Notes: a model not told the origin generated them from the sequence alone. 29,310 nt of DNA from JAUXEH01 sp965602945 (GCA_965602945.1 CBFDBC010000016.1:1-29310); one strand, 5' to 3'; shown: positions 1-7,840, counted from the first letter of the stretch. Translations and numbers: made by a program.

Positions 1-78
1 GCCGACCCATTCCTCGACGCCCCATTCGGCCACGATCACGATCCCCGCGCCTACATACAACAAGACACTTTGTAGCAT
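1..78 (-). CDS. N-terminus of a small membrane protein (truncated by window edge)
   Basis: The first 26 codons of a minus-strand gene run off the left edge of the window. The start ATG at 78 is preceded by GGAGA about 9 bases upstream, a usable ribosome binding site. The translation begins MLQSVLLYVGAGIVIVAEWG, a hydrophobic stretch that would form a membrane segment or signal anchor, followed by VEEWVG. There is too little to assign a family. The frame was chosen because the alternative ATG at 85 gives an Arg-rich, implausible peptide. The gene lies downstream of the M55 peptidase gene but is separated from it by 169 bases holding a large palindrome, so it may be transcribed separately. Confidence 0.5.
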   Translation of the reverse strand, partial: MLQSVLLYVGAGIVIVAEWGVEEWVG

Positions 79-127
79 ATGACATTCTCCAAGACTTTTT
101 CTATGTGCCTCAAATGTACCAGGATGT

Positions 128-234
128 GTGACAAGCCGAGACCGTTGCGCCGGAGAGGACGCAGCTCTTTAAGCGGTATGCTGATACCGCGAAGGGGCAG
201 CAACGAAGCCGACGCAGGGAGGTGGGCCTGTCAC
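128..234. repeat. 107-bp imperfect palindrome (REP/MITE-like element)
   Basis: The outer arms GTGACAAGCC (128-137) and GGCCTGTCAC (225-234) match as inverted repeats at 9 of 10 positions. The centre is a perfect hairpin, GCGGTAT-GCTG-ATACCGC (173-190). Both pairs share the same centre near 181, and the intervening arms also pair imperfectly (for example TGCGCCGG in one arm against TGCGTCGG in the reverse complement of the other). The whole unit would fold into one long stem. It fills most of the gap between two minus-strand genes, lacks a T-run and contains no credible ORF. This is typical of dispersed palindromic intergenic repeats or MITEs. Its copy number cannot be judged from this window. 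Confidence 0.6.
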
Positions 235-247
235 GAATCCAGGTTGT

Positions 248-1123
248 TTACTTCAGCATCCAGACGAAAGCCTTAACGATGTCCATAACATTTTCGCTGC
301 GAAAGGTAATCTCCCAGTCGCCGGTCCGCTCAGCGCCGGGATAGAAGGAGCTGTTGTAGACCCGCGTCTCAGTTTTCAGCTTGAGCACAAGCGTGTAGGG
401 AGGGCTGAGCTTGTAGGGTTTGAAACGGTCTAGCTCTCGAAGAGCCTTTTTCACTCCAATCCCGATTTTGCGTTGGGCTTCCAGCGGGTGCATGCATACA
501 GCGGCCGCACCGATAGCGTCCTTGACCGCTACCGTCTCCACGTCGCCGAACATGTTTTTAGCCTGCCGGCAGATCGCCTTGTCCCCGGCGACGAACACCA
601 CGGGTACATTGTAGTGGCCTGCGATCAGGGCGTTCCAGCCGGCCTCGGGCAGGGGCACGCCGTTGACCGCGGAGTCGGTGACCACCCCGCTCATGGTGTG
701 CTCGATGATGGCATCGGGAGTACCGGCCCGGGCATGGTAGCCGATGAATATCGCGGCGTCGAAGGTCTCGTCGATCCCCTCCATCATCATCTTTGGGCCG
801 CCGGACCAATCCCTCACCAGGATGGCCCTTCGATCTAATAAATCGGGCAGGATGTTGCGGGCCGATCCGTGAGAATCCCGAACCCATACCTCGGCGGCTC
901 CTGCAGCAAAGGCCCCGCTTATGGCCGCATTGGCGTCCTCCGTCATGATGCGGCGGAACAACCCATAGTCCCGCCCCGAGGTGCTGCACTCCTCGGAAGT
1001 CACGACTCCGGAGATCCCCTCCATATCCACGGAGATGAAGACCTTGAGGCCCTCCGCCGGCTCAGCCTGCGCTGTAACGCAGAGAACAGTCATAACGATT
1101 GCTGTAATAAGGATCTTTTTCAT
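248..1123 (-). CDS. Secreted M55 family D-aminopeptidase (DppA-like)
   Basis: A zinc-dependent peptidase of family M55, whose type member DppA of Bacillus releases N-terminal D-amino acids from peptides. The 291-aa product starts MKKILITAIVMTVLCVTAQA, a Sec signal peptide, so unlike cytoplasmic DppA it is probably periplasmic. Visible metal-ligand candidates match the DppA spacing: D33 and E35 in SVDMEG, H85 in DSHG, H130 in GYHARAGT and E159 in PEAGW. H142 in EHTMSG fits the proposed catalytic histidine. The start at 1123 was chosen over an upstream in-frame start at 1222 because it has a strong TGAGGAGGA site and exposes the signal peptide, whereas the longer form overlaps the preceding gene. 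A role in recycling peptidoglycan or D-amino-acid peptides is inferred. Confidence 0.9.
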   Translation of the reverse strand: MKKILITAIVMTVLCVTAQAEPAEGLKVFISVDMEGISGVVTSEECSTSGRDYGLFRRIMTEDANAAISGAFAAGAAEVWVRDSHGSARNILPDLLDRRAILVRDWSGGPKMMMEGIDETFDAAIFIGYHARAGTPDAIIEHTMSGVVTDSAVNGVPLPEAGWNALIAGHYNVPVVFVAGDKAICRQAKNMFGDVETVAVKDAIGAAAVCMHPLEAQRKIGIGVKKALRELDRFKPYKLSPPYTLVLKLKTETRVYNSSFYPGAERTGDWEITFRSENVMDIVKAFVWMLK

Positions 1124-1199
1124 GTGTTCCTCCTCATCGAGACGATAGTTTATCAAACTTCCGATCATACAATTTACGACCGGATGGAAGATACGAGGC

Positions 1200-1877
1200 C
1201 TACTCTTCCGGCATTTCAGCAAAAGGCCGGTCGAACCGCTGCTCGAACGCCTGGTTCTGCTTGAGCTGCTGGTCCCAGTAAAAATTCCCCATGCCCATCT
1301 TGTCGAGCAGGCGGAAGAAGGCGATCCGGCCCTTGGACATCTTCTCCCAGGGTGCCAGCATCTTCAGGACAGCCTCGTCAAATCCCGTATCAACGGAATA
1401 ATTTTTCCCCAGCATATAAAATCCATGGAATGTCTTCTTCGTCATCCAGCCTGGCATGACCTGGATCCCCTCTCCGCCTCCCTTGACCGCGGTGCCAAAA
1501 TAGGCACACCCCAACCTGGAGGCCAGCTTGACCAGGTATCTCTCGAGATATCGCGAATGGGCCGGCTCCTGGAATCCGGACTGTACGACAAATCCCATGG
1601 ACGGATTCTCCGGACGGCCGCGCAGAGGTCCCAATGCCTCGATAAAATTTTTGACGATCCCGGGCATGGCATCGGTGTAGAGGGGAAAGGCCAGGATCAC
1701 ATGATCGGCCTGCGCAAACATCCCGACCTGATCCTCGAGGTCCATGGTCCGGTTCAGATAGGAGACCTCCACCTGGTTGTCCAGGTGCTCAAGGAATCCC
1801 CGACTGAAGTGCCCCATGAGCAGCTTGGTGTTGCTGGTTTTTCCCCGCGGCGATCCATTAAAGACGGTCAAGCGCAT
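1200..1877 (-). CDS. NAD(P)H-dependent FMN reductase / flavodoxin-fold oxidoreductase
   Basis: A 225-aa cytoplasmic flavoprotein of the flavodoxin-like NAD(P)H oxidoreductase group. The N-terminus MRLTVFNGSPRGKTSNT is the beta1 strand and FMN phosphate-binding loop. AFPLYTDAMPGIVKNFIEAL is the second conserved segment, typical of FMN_red/Flavodoxin_2 proteins, where the loop contacts the isoalloxazine ring. No cysteine cluster is present. The gene starts with ATG behind GGGAGG and overlaps the end of the preceding flavoprotein gene by 20 bases, so the two are co-translated. The C-terminal third is variable and probably helical. The substrate is unknown; quinones, nitro compounds or a partner redox protein are possible. 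Confidence 0.85.
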   Translation of the reverse strand: MRLTVFNGSPRGKTSNTKLLMGHFSRGFLEHLDNQVEVSYLNRTMDLEDQVGMFAQADHVILAFPLYTDAMPGIVKNFIEALGPLRGRPENPSMGFVVQSGFQEPAHSRYLERYLVKLASRLGCAYFGTAVKGGGEGIQVMPGWMTKKTFHGFYMLGKNYSVDTGFDEAVLKMLAPWEKMSKGRIAFFRLLDKMGMGNFYWDQQLKQNQAFEQRFDRPFAEMPEE

Positions 1878-2409
1878 CGGCGACCTCCCTCACTTCCTGA
1901 TCGAGCTCTCCGGAGAATACCAGGTCGGTTTTGAAATTCAGAGCAAACCGGGAAAACATATCCGTTATGATCTCCAGGTCCTCCCCGTCCGTTTCAGGGG
2001 ATCGCTTCAGCAGGAGACCCAGGCGCGGATAGGCCTCATATCTCGCATGGTGATGGGTTTCCCCCTGCACAATGTCGAAGTAGGGATGGAGCAGGGGGAT
2101 GAGGCGGTCCTGGGTCTTCTTGAGCAGCGCGCTGGAAAATCCCATGACAACGGGAGATGCCATGAGCACAAAGTCGGCATGGATGTATTCCCTGCACACA
2201 TCGTATGATTCGTCCGGGAACACACACTTGCCGGGGGTCTTGGCCCAACATCCCCAACAACCGGTGCAGTAGCGGATGTCCATGTCCCGCAGGATCTGTA
2301 TTCTGACTTCGTGCCCTCTGCTTTTTATTTCAGTCTGCAGGCTGTGCAGGTAGGCTCCGAACTCCGCATCCTGCGCCTCCGGGTTCCCATCCAGGATCAG
2401 AATTCGCAT
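1858..2409 (-). CDS. Flavodoxin-family iron-sulfur-type NAD(P)H oxidoreductase
   Basis: A 183-aa flavodoxin-fold protein. MRILILDGNPEAQDAEF is the FMN-binding loop region. CTGCWGCWAKTPGKC around residues 48-62 is a compact Cys motif, as in iron-sulfur flavoproteins and related reductases that can hold a 4Fe-4S cluster. ASPVVMGFSSALLKKTQDRLIPL is the conserved segment following the second FMN loop. It is the upstream partner of another flavodoxin-fold gene (20-base overlap) and lies 24 bases downstream of an alpha/beta hydrolase gene. The start is supported by AAGGAG about 9 bases upstream. An electron-transfer role is inferred from family membership; the donor and acceptor are unknown. Confidence 0.82.
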   Translation of the reverse strand: MRILILDGNPEAQDAEFGAYLHSLQTEIKSRGHEVRIQILRDMDIRYCTGCWGCWAKTPGKCVFPDESYDVCREYIHADFVLMASPVVMGFSSALLKKTQDRLIPLLHPYFDIVQGETHHHARYEAYPRLGLLLKRSPETDGEDLEIITDMFSRFALNFKTDLVFSGELDQEVREVADALDRL

Positions 2410-2433
2410 ATCAAATCTCTCCTTTATGCTCAG

Positions 2434-3117
2434 CTATTCGAGTTTCAACCAGTCAAGGGATCTATGGACGATGTCTGCATACACATCATCCCGGCTTCTC
2501 CCCGTTGACTTCAAGACATTGAAGGAATGATCTCCAGAGTCGATCACCTCCAGGGTCCAGGGGGCCCCCAGCCTGCCCAGCACGCCATGCAGGAGGTCCA
2601 GGTCGCACAGGGAATCCCTAGTGCCGGCAATGAACAGCATTGGAGCCTGGATTGAATAGAGGTGGGAGTCCCTCAGCTTCTCCTTTTTCCCCGGGGGATG
2701 CAGGGGATACCCCAGGAAGATGAGCTTCTCCACGGGGAGCTCACCGGCTGCAGCTAGTTGGGAGGCGATGCGGCCTCCCATGGATTTGCCGGCCCCCAGG
2801 ATGTGGCGGGGGGCGAAGCGCTTGTGTTCTTTAAGGAAATCATAGGCAGCCTTCCAGGCCGCTTCCAGTTTGCGGGGCGGGTCCGGCGCCTTTTTCCCTT
2901 TTTCTTTGTAGAGGAAGTTGAACCGCAGTGCAAAGATTCCTGCCCGGGCCAGCCCCGCACAGAACGCTTCCAGCAGGGGGCTGTGCATGTCGTTCCCGGC
3001 GCCGTGGGCCAAGATGACGCCCGTCTCCCGATCCTCGGTGGTGCCTGCAGGAAGGTGAACGATCCCAGAGACATGCCCCTCTTTTTCGACCTTGATACGA
3101 ACCTTTTCAATATTCAC
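2434..3117 (-). CDS. Alpha/beta hydrolase (KANL3/TEX30-like, dienelactone hydrolase superfamily)
   Basis: A 227-aa alpha/beta hydrolase. GVILAHGAGNDMHSPLLEAF is the oxyanion-hole region. GAGKSMGGRIASQLA holds the nucleophile elbow G-K-S-M-G with its Ser. FIAGTRDSLCDLDLL carries the acidic residue, and SGDHSF carries the histidine. This arrangement, with the KSMGGR elbow, matches the TEX30/KANL3-type family rather than true dienelactone hydrolases. It starts with GTG at 3117, preceded by GGGAG eight bases upstream, and follows the membrane acyltransferase gene after 16 bases, so the two are probably co-transcribed. There is no signal peptide, so it is likely cytoplasmic. The substrate cannot be inferred. 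Confidence 0.85.
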   Translation of the reverse strand: MNIEKVRIKVEKEGHVSGIVHLPAGTTEDRETGVILAHGAGNDMHSPLLEAFCAGLARAGIFALRFNFLYKEKGKKAPDPPRKLEAAWKAAYDFLKEHKRFAPRHILGAGKSMGGRIASQLAAAGELPVEKLIFLGYPLHPPGKKEKLRDSHLYSIQAPMLFIAGTRDSLCDLDLLHGVLGRLGAPWTLEVIDSGDHSFNVLKSTGRSRDDVYADIVHRSLDWLKLE

Positions 3118-3133
3118 GTTTTAGACTCCCGGC

Positions 3134-4288
3134 TCAGAACAGCCTCCAGATCGAATCCGGACTCGTGCCCGCCTTGAACCGGCCGTACCGGAGGCATACT
3201 GGGTAAAGGATCGCGAGCGCGGCCAGCCAGACCAGATACATGAAAGGCAGGCTGCCTTCCAATCTGGAGGGCATGAAAAGCCCAATAATGGCAAACAGAT
3301 AGAGATGGGCCAGATAGAAGATCAGCGGCGCGCGTCCGTATACCAGCAGAGGCTTTCCCCACCTGGCAAGGCCCGGCCCTGTGCGAGAAAACAGCCAGAG
3401 CACGAGCAGGCAGAGCCCCAGGGTCAGCAGGAGGAAGACCGTGCTGGGCGGGTATTTAGTGACGTTAAAAAATGCGATCAGGCCGCTCCCCTCATAGGGA
3501 TGGATGCTCCCAAAGCTGCCCAGCAGCCGAAGGAGCGGAAACAACAGGAGAAACAGGAGTCCTGTCAGGGCGGCATCCCTGTATGCCCGGTCCGTGTCCC
3601 GGCTCAGCCTGCGCCCGAAAATAATACCAAGGCCGGCCACCCCGGCCCAAGGGACGACAGAGTAATACACCTGGAGCACACCGTTCCTTCCGGGGATCAA
3701 GAATATGCTCACCAGCGGATTGAGCAGGTCTCCCGCACGGCTGGGATCGGGCGTCAGGAGCCAGGTCAGGATCAGGCCCGCTGCGCTCAGTCCCAACACG
3801 AGCCCCCACTTCAGGTGAAGCATCAAGGCCCCCAGGATCATGGCCGTTCCGAGTGCCGACAGAACTCCGAAGTGGAACCAGATCTGATCACCGCTGCCGG
3901 GAGGTTTCATCCCCTCGGGCCCCATCAGCCAGCTGGGATTTTCCACAAAATGCTGCAGCAGGATGAGCAGAACCCCGCGCTTGAGGAAGAAGCGGGTGAT
4001 GCGAGCCCGGGACCAGCCCAGCCGGCTGCGGGAGCGGGCGAAGAGTACCATGCCGATCCCCAGGAGGAAGAAGAATCCCGGGGCGCAGGGATGGGTGATG
4101 GCCCGTGTGAGAAACGCCCAGAGGCTTTCAAAGTGCGGAAGAGGGATCCCCCAGAATTCGCCGGTGGGATGCAAGCGGGCCACGAAGAAATTGGCGTGAT
4201 CCACGGCCATGAGCACCAGGATGAGCCCCCTGAGGGCATCGAGGGGCAGCAGGCGTTCTCCTTCGATTTTGATCCCGTTCCGTGTCAT
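3134..4288 (-). CDS. COG3503-type membrane protein (heparan-alpha-glucosaminide N-acetyltransferase catalytic domain-like, DUF1624)
   Basis: A 384-aa polytopic inner-membrane protein with roughly ten hydrophobic segments. The N-terminal signature LPLDALRGLILVLMAVDHAN, followed by RAITHPCAPGFFFLLGIG, is characteristic of COG3503/DUF1624 proteins, which are related to the lysosomal acetyl-CoA:glucosaminide acetyltransferase; the His in THPCAP is likely functional. The family is proposed to move acyl groups across the membrane onto envelope sugars, but the bacterial substrates are mostly unknown. The start at 4288 was chosen because AAGGA lies about 7 bases upstream. In-frame starts at 4309 and 4360 lack such a site, and 4360 would overlap the divergent methyltransferase region. 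A good minus-strand promoter lies just upstream. Confidence 0.85.
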   Translation of the reverse strand: MTRNGIKIEGERLLPLDALRGLILVLMAVDHANFFVARLHPTGEFWGIPLPHFESLWAFLTRAITHPCAPGFFFLLGIGMVLFARSRSRLGWSRARITRFFLKRGVLLILLQHFVENPSWLMGPEGMKPPGSGDQIWFHFGVLSALGTAMILGALMLHLKWGLVLGLSAAGLILTWLLTPDPSRAGDLLNPLVSIFLIPGRNGVLQVYYSVVPWAGVAGLGIIFGRRLSRDTDRAYRDAALTGLLFLLLFPLLRLLGSFGSIHPYEGSGLIAFFNVTKYPPSTVFLLLTLGLCLLVLWLFSRTGPGLARWGKPLLVYGRAPLIFYLAHLYLFAIIGLFMPSRLEGSLPFMYLVWLAALAILYPVCLRYGRFKAGTSPDSIWRLF

Positions 4289-4330
4289 GGTTTTCCTTTT
4301 CCGTTTCATAGTGCCGGCAAAGCTTGCCCC

Positions 4331-4360
4331 ATTATACATAGGATCCCGGGATGAAAACAA
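4331..4360 (-). promoter_or_regulatory. Sigma70-type promoter for the COG3503 gene block
   Basis: Reading on the minus strand, -35 TTGTTT (4355-4360) is separated by 18 bases from a perfect -10 TATAAT (4331-4336). Transcription would start near 4324, giving a leader of about 36 bases to the start at 4288. It may serve the whole run down to the M55 peptidase gene, since the gaps are small until 1199. Confidence 0.55.
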
Positions 4361-4373
4361 TCAACAATACATG

Positions 4374-4379
4374 TATAAT
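4374..4379 (+). promoter_or_regulatory. Candidate -10 box for the methyltransferase gene
   Basis: A perfect TATAAT occurs 25 bases upstream of the chosen methyltransferase start on the plus strand. No convincing -35 hexamer lies 16-18 bases before it (ATGAAA or TGAAAA only), so this is a half-supported promoter. If used, transcription would start near 4386, which rules out the longer in-frame start at 4351. Confidence 0.3.
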
Positions 4380-4404
4380 GTGGGCCATCGTTCCGGACAC
4401 GAAA

Positions 4405-4947
4405 ATGACTGAAGATAGAAAATGTCACAACCTCGAGAAGCTCCGGTCCCCCGAAAGGCTGGCGCTCGTGGAGGTCGATCGGGTCGTCCGGCTGACCCTT
4501 GAGGGCATCTCAGCCGACGGCATCCTGGACATCGGTACCGGGAGCGGCCTGTTCGCCGAGGCCTTTGCAGCACGAGGGTTGGGTGTCGCCGGCATCGACG
4601 AACAGGAGAGAATGCTGGCCGCTGCCCGCAATTTTGTGCCGGAGGGGGAATTTCAGATCGCCTCGGCCGAGAGCCTGCCTTTCACGGATGCCAGCTTTGA
4701 CCTGGCCTACCTGGGGCACGTGCTGCATGAATCAGAGACCCCGCTCCGGGTCCTGCAGGAGGCACGGCGTGTGAGCCGTCGGCGTGTGTCGGTCCTGGAA
4801 TGGCCTCACCAGGAGGAGGCAGAGGGACCACCCAAGGCTCACCGCCTTAGGTCTGAAGAAGTATTGAATTATGCCGCGGAGGCGGGCTTCAAGCGATGCC
4901 GGGAGATCCGGCTGAAACACATGGTTCTCTTCCTGCTGGACCTATAG
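4405..4947 (+). CDS. Class I SAM-dependent methyltransferase
   Basis: A small (180-aa) Rossmann-fold methyltransferase. ILDIGTGSGLFAEAF is motif I, which binds S-adenosylmethionine. GIDEQERMLAAAR is the acidic loop after beta2 that contacts the ribose. ASAESLPFTDASFDLAYLGHVLHE covers motifs II-III of the Methyltransf_11 type. The substrate is unknown. Three in-frame starts are possible (4351, 4378 and 4405). I chose 4405 because the conserved region begins at HNLEKLRSPERL just after it and because TATAAT at 4374-4379 would place transcription downstream of the earlier starts; its ribosome site is weak. The gene is convergent with the ATPase gene, with only two bases between stop codons. Confidence 0.85.
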   Translation: MTEDRKCHNLEKLRSPERLALVEVDRVVRLTLEGISADGILDIGTGSGLFAEAFAARGLGVAGIDEQERMLAAARNFVPEGEFQIASAESLPFTDASFDLAYLGHVLHESETPLRVLQEARRVSRRRVSVLEWPHQEEAEGPPKAHRLRSEEVLNYAAEAGFKRCREIRLKHMVLFLLDL

Positions 4948-4949
4948 GA

Positions 4950-5657
4950 TCAGGCCTTTTCGGCAATGAGCAGGGTTTTCGGATCGAGCCTGAGCGGGAG
5001 ATCGCCGGCAGGAATGCGATCCCGGTCCTTGACCAGGTTCAAGCGGACAAATCCGTCCTTGAAGCTCAGTGTGACGAGGACTGCGACCTTTTCCATACAG
5101 CCCTTCAGCAGCAGTGGAACGCCATCTTCATCGAACAGCGGTTCCTTCCCCCGCAGGGAAGCGCTGAACCAGACCTCAAGCCCCAGCCTCTGCGCAAAAT
5201 CCTGGAACATCAGCAGATCACCTTGGCAGGAGCGCGTGAAATCGAAGCCGTCCACGATCACGGTCTCGGCGGAGAACTGGCCATGTGTTATCAGGGCCTC
5301 GACACTCTTCAGGATATGCCCCGTGTTAGCCCCTTCCTGCTTGAAGTTCATGATCACCCGGTTGCGGATGAGTTCGTCATGGACCTCGACAGCGTTCTCC
5401 AGCTGCCGTTTTTTGGCGATCTCCCGGAAGATATCCTCGTACCAGGTGATGATGTAATCCACGCGGCTGGAATAGGACACATGGATCACCGGCTTCCCCT
5501 GGAACAGCTTGTCCGTGGCTATGTGAACCAGGCAGGCGGTTTTGCCCACGCCTTTTCTCGAGGCCAGGATGCCGATGTTGCCGGCGCCCACCCCCCCGTG
5601 CAGATATTTCTCCAGAATCCTCAAGGGACTCCGTTTGACCAGTTCTGCTTTGACCAT
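4950..5657 (-). CDS. RecA/KaiC-superfamily P-loop ATPase of unknown role
   Basis: A 235-aa cytoplasmic protein with a RecA-like ATPase core. SRKGVGKT (33-40) is the Walker A loop; its first position is Ser rather than the usual Ala/Gly, and a Lys before GVGKT recalls deviant P-loops. TVIVDGFD (132-139) is Walker B. The N-terminal RSPLRILEKYLHGGVGAGNIGIL resembles the opening of RecA/KaiC domains that bind a loop before the P-loop. As I recall, similar proteins are listed as 'cytoplasmic protein' in Desulfobacterota and relatives, with no defined function. It sits 16 bases downstream of EF-G with a strong GGAGGAG site, so it is probably transcribed with fusA. A link to translation is only a neighbourhood inference. 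Confidence 0.75.
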   Translation of the reverse strand: MVKAELVKRSPLRILEKYLHGGVGAGNIGILASRKGVGKTACLVHIATDKLFQGKPVIHVSYSSRVDYIITWYEDIFREIAKKRQLENAVEVHDELIRNRVIMNFKQEGANTGHILKSVEALITHGQFSAETVIVDGFDFTRSCQGDLLMFQDFAQRLGLEVWFSASLRGKEPLFDEDGVPLLLKGCMEKVAVLVTLSFKDGFVRLNLVKDRDRIPAGDLPLRLDPKTLLIAEKA

Positions 5658-5673
5658 GCTGTCTCTCCTCCGG

Positions 5674-7767
5674 TTATCTCGCGTGTTTGGCTCTCTGTTT
5701 TTCCCGGTATTCCCCGATCAGGGCCTCCGAGATGCTGGCCGGCACACGGCCGTATTTCTCGAACTCCATGGTGAACTCCGCCTTCCCCTGGGTCAGGGAA
5801 CGGAGCGTATGGGCATAGCCGAACATCTCGCTCAGGGGGACCTCGGCGTCCACACGGGCGAAGGTGCCGTCTTCCACGGAGCTGATGATGACGCCGCGGC
5901 GCTGGTTGATGGTGGCGAAGACATTGCCGGCAAACTCGGACGGCCCTTCCACCGACACCTTCATGATGGGTTCCAGGATCTGGGGCGTGGCCTTTAAATA
6001 GGCCTCCTTAAAGGCCTCGCGGGCGGCGGTCCGGAAGGCAACGTCCGAAGAGTCCACGGGATGGGACTGCCCGTCGGTCAGGGTCACCTTCACGTCCACG
6101 ACGGGGAATCCTATGAGCTGCCCCTTGACCAGGGCGGCCTTGAAACCCTTGTTACATGAGAGGATGAATTCCCGCGGGATGCGCCCGCCCTTGACCTTGT
6201 CGACAAACTCATAGGGCTCTTCGGACCACGGCTCCAGGTGGCCGACGACCCGGCCGAACTGTCCGGACCCTCCGGTCTGCTTCTTGTGCGTATAGTCGAA
6301 TTCCACCCGCTGGGTTATGGACTCCCGGTAGGCGACCTGGGGCATCCCCGCCTCCACCTCGGACTGGTACTCCCTCTTCATGCGCTCCTTGTAGACCTCG
6401 AGATGCAGCTCCCCCATGCCCTGGATGATGGTCTGCTTGGATTCCGGGTCGACGTATGTGCGGAAGGTGGGATCCTCCCTGGTGAAGCGGGCCAGGGCCT
6501 TGGCCATGTTGTCCGAGGACTTGGCATCAGTCGGGGTGATGGCCAGGGAGACCACCGGATCGGGGACATGGATCGAGGTCATGGAATAGTTGAGGCCCGG
6601 GGAGACAAAGCTGTCGCCCGAAAAACAGTCGACACCGAAGAGCGCCACGATGTCCCCCGGTGCGGCTGAGGAGATGTCCTCCATGCGATCGGCGTGCATC
6701 CGGATAAGGCGCCCCACCTTGAAGCGCTTGCCCGAGCGTGTATTGAGGAGCTCGTCGCCCTTGCTCACGCTCCCCTGGTAAACGCGGATGTAGGTGAGCT
6801 GGCCGTACGGCCCGTCCTCGAGCTTGAAGGCCAAGCTCACACTGGGCGCGTCCGGCTCGTTCGAGAGCGGCACCTCTTTTTCGCCTTCATCGAGGTCCAG
6901 CGCCATGCTTACCACCTCGCCGGGATGGGGGAGGTAGAGCACAACGGCATCCAGCAGAGTCTGCACGCCCTTGTTCCGGTAGGCTGATCCCACGAAGACA
7001 GGGGTCAGCTGTTGGGACACGGTCCCCGCGCGCACGGCGCTGCGGATCAGATCCGGGGCGATCGTCTCTCCTTCCAGGATGGCCTCCATAAGCTCGTCCG
7101 AGAACATGGATACCGCCTCCAGCATCTCTTCCCGCCTTGCCTCGGCCTCGGCCAGAAGTTCATCGGGGATGCTGTTCCGACGGACGACATCTCCGTCATC
7201 ACCCTCGAAATAGACCGCCTCCATGTCAACCAGATCCACAACACCGAGGTGATCCACCTCCAGCCCGATGGGAACCTGCATAAGCACCGCATTGCGGCCC
7301 AGCTTTTCGACCAGCAGTTCCTTGACTTTCAGGGGATCGGCCCCGATGCGGTCGCATTTGTTGATGAAGGCTATGGTCGGAACCCCGTAGCGCTTGAGCT
7401 GCCGGTCCACGGAAATGGACTGGGATTGGACGCCCCCGACGGAGCAGAGCACCAGGATGGCTCCGTCCAGGACCCGCAGCGAGCGCTCCACCTCGATCGT
7501 GAAGTCCACGTGTCCCGGCGTATCGATGATGTTGATGGAGTGGTCTCCCCAGGAAACGTTGGTGGCGGCGGACGCTATGGTGATGCCGCGCTCTTTCTCC
7601 AGCTCCATGGAGTCCATGGTGGCACCCACGCCGTCCCGGCCGCGGACCTCGTGCATCTTGCGGATCTTCTTGGCGTAGAAAAGAATCCGCTCCGTGAGTG
7701 TCGTCTTCCCGGAATCTATGTGCGCACTGATCCCTATGTTCCGCATATTTCCTGTGGCTGTACTCAT
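5674..7767 (-). CDS. fusA: Elongation factor G, mitochondrial/spdEFG1 type
   Basis: A ribosomal translocation GTPase of 697 aa with the full five-domain layout. The P-loop AHIDSGKTT lies at residues 15-23. KMHEVRGRDGVGATMDSMELEKERGITI is switch I and G2, DTPGHVDF is G3 and NKCDRIGADP is G4. GSGQFGRVVG lies in domain IV. The switch I wording and the Ser in the P-loop resemble mitochondrial EF-G1 and the bacterial spdEFG1 clade (spirochaetes, planctomycetes, some deltaproteobacteria) more than classic E. coli-type EF-G. In that clade EF-G1 translocates and a separate spdEFG2 recycles ribosomes. The start at 7767 was chosen over 7869 because AAGGTGA precedes it and the longer form would run through the promoter. 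It has its own strong promoter. Confidence 0.95.
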   Translation of the reverse strand: MSTATGNMRNIGISAHIDSGKTTLTERILFYAKKIRKMHEVRGRDGVGATMDSMELEKERGITIASAATNVSWGDHSINIIDTPGHVDFTIEVERSLRVLDGAILVLCSVGGVQSQSISVDRQLKRYGVPTIAFINKCDRIGADPLKVKELLVEKLGRNAVLMQVPIGLEVDHLGVVDLVDMEAVYFEGDDGDVVRRNSIPDELLAEAEARREEMLEAVSMFSDELMEAILEGETIAPDLIRSAVRAGTVSQQLTPVFVGSAYRNKGVQTLLDAVVLYLPHPGEVVSMALDLDEGEKEVPLSNEPDAPSVSLAFKLEDGPYGQLTYIRVYQGSVSKGDELLNTRSGKRFKVGRLIRMHADRMEDISSAAPGDIVALFGVDCFSGDSFVSPGLNYSMTSIHVPDPVVSLAITPTDAKSSDNMAKALARFTREDPTFRTYVDPESKQTIIQGMGELHLEVYKERMKREYQSEVEAGMPQVAYRESITQRVEFDYTHKKQTGGSGQFGRVVGHLEPWSEEPYEFVDKVKGGRIPREFILSCNKGFKAALVKGQLIGFPVVDVKVTLTDGQSHPVDSSDVAFRTAAREAFKEAYLKATPQILEPIMKVSVEGPSEFAGNVFATINQRRGVIISSVEDGTFARVDAEVPLSEMFGYAHTLRSLTQGKAEFTMEFEKYGRVPASISEALIGEYREKQRAKHAR

Positions 7768-7840
7768 CGATACTTCACCTTCATGTCTATTATTATTGGT
7801 AATAAGGCTGACCTTCGGCTCTATGTTTCGGAGTGGGGGG

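Noticed and set aside
79..276. 65-aa plus-strand ORF over the palindrome
   Set aside because: Arg/Ser-rich translation of an inverted repeat, with no ribosome site.
1124..1199. Promoter for the M55 peptidase gene (TTGTAT ... ACTATC)
   Set aside because: The -10 match is too poor to call; the gene may be read from the upstream block.
3305..4354. 349-aa plus-strand ORF opposite the COG3503 membrane gene
   Set aside because: Low-complexity Gln/Pro/Glu-rich translation typical of the antisense of a hydrophobic GC-rich gene; the minus-strand gene has clear family motifs.
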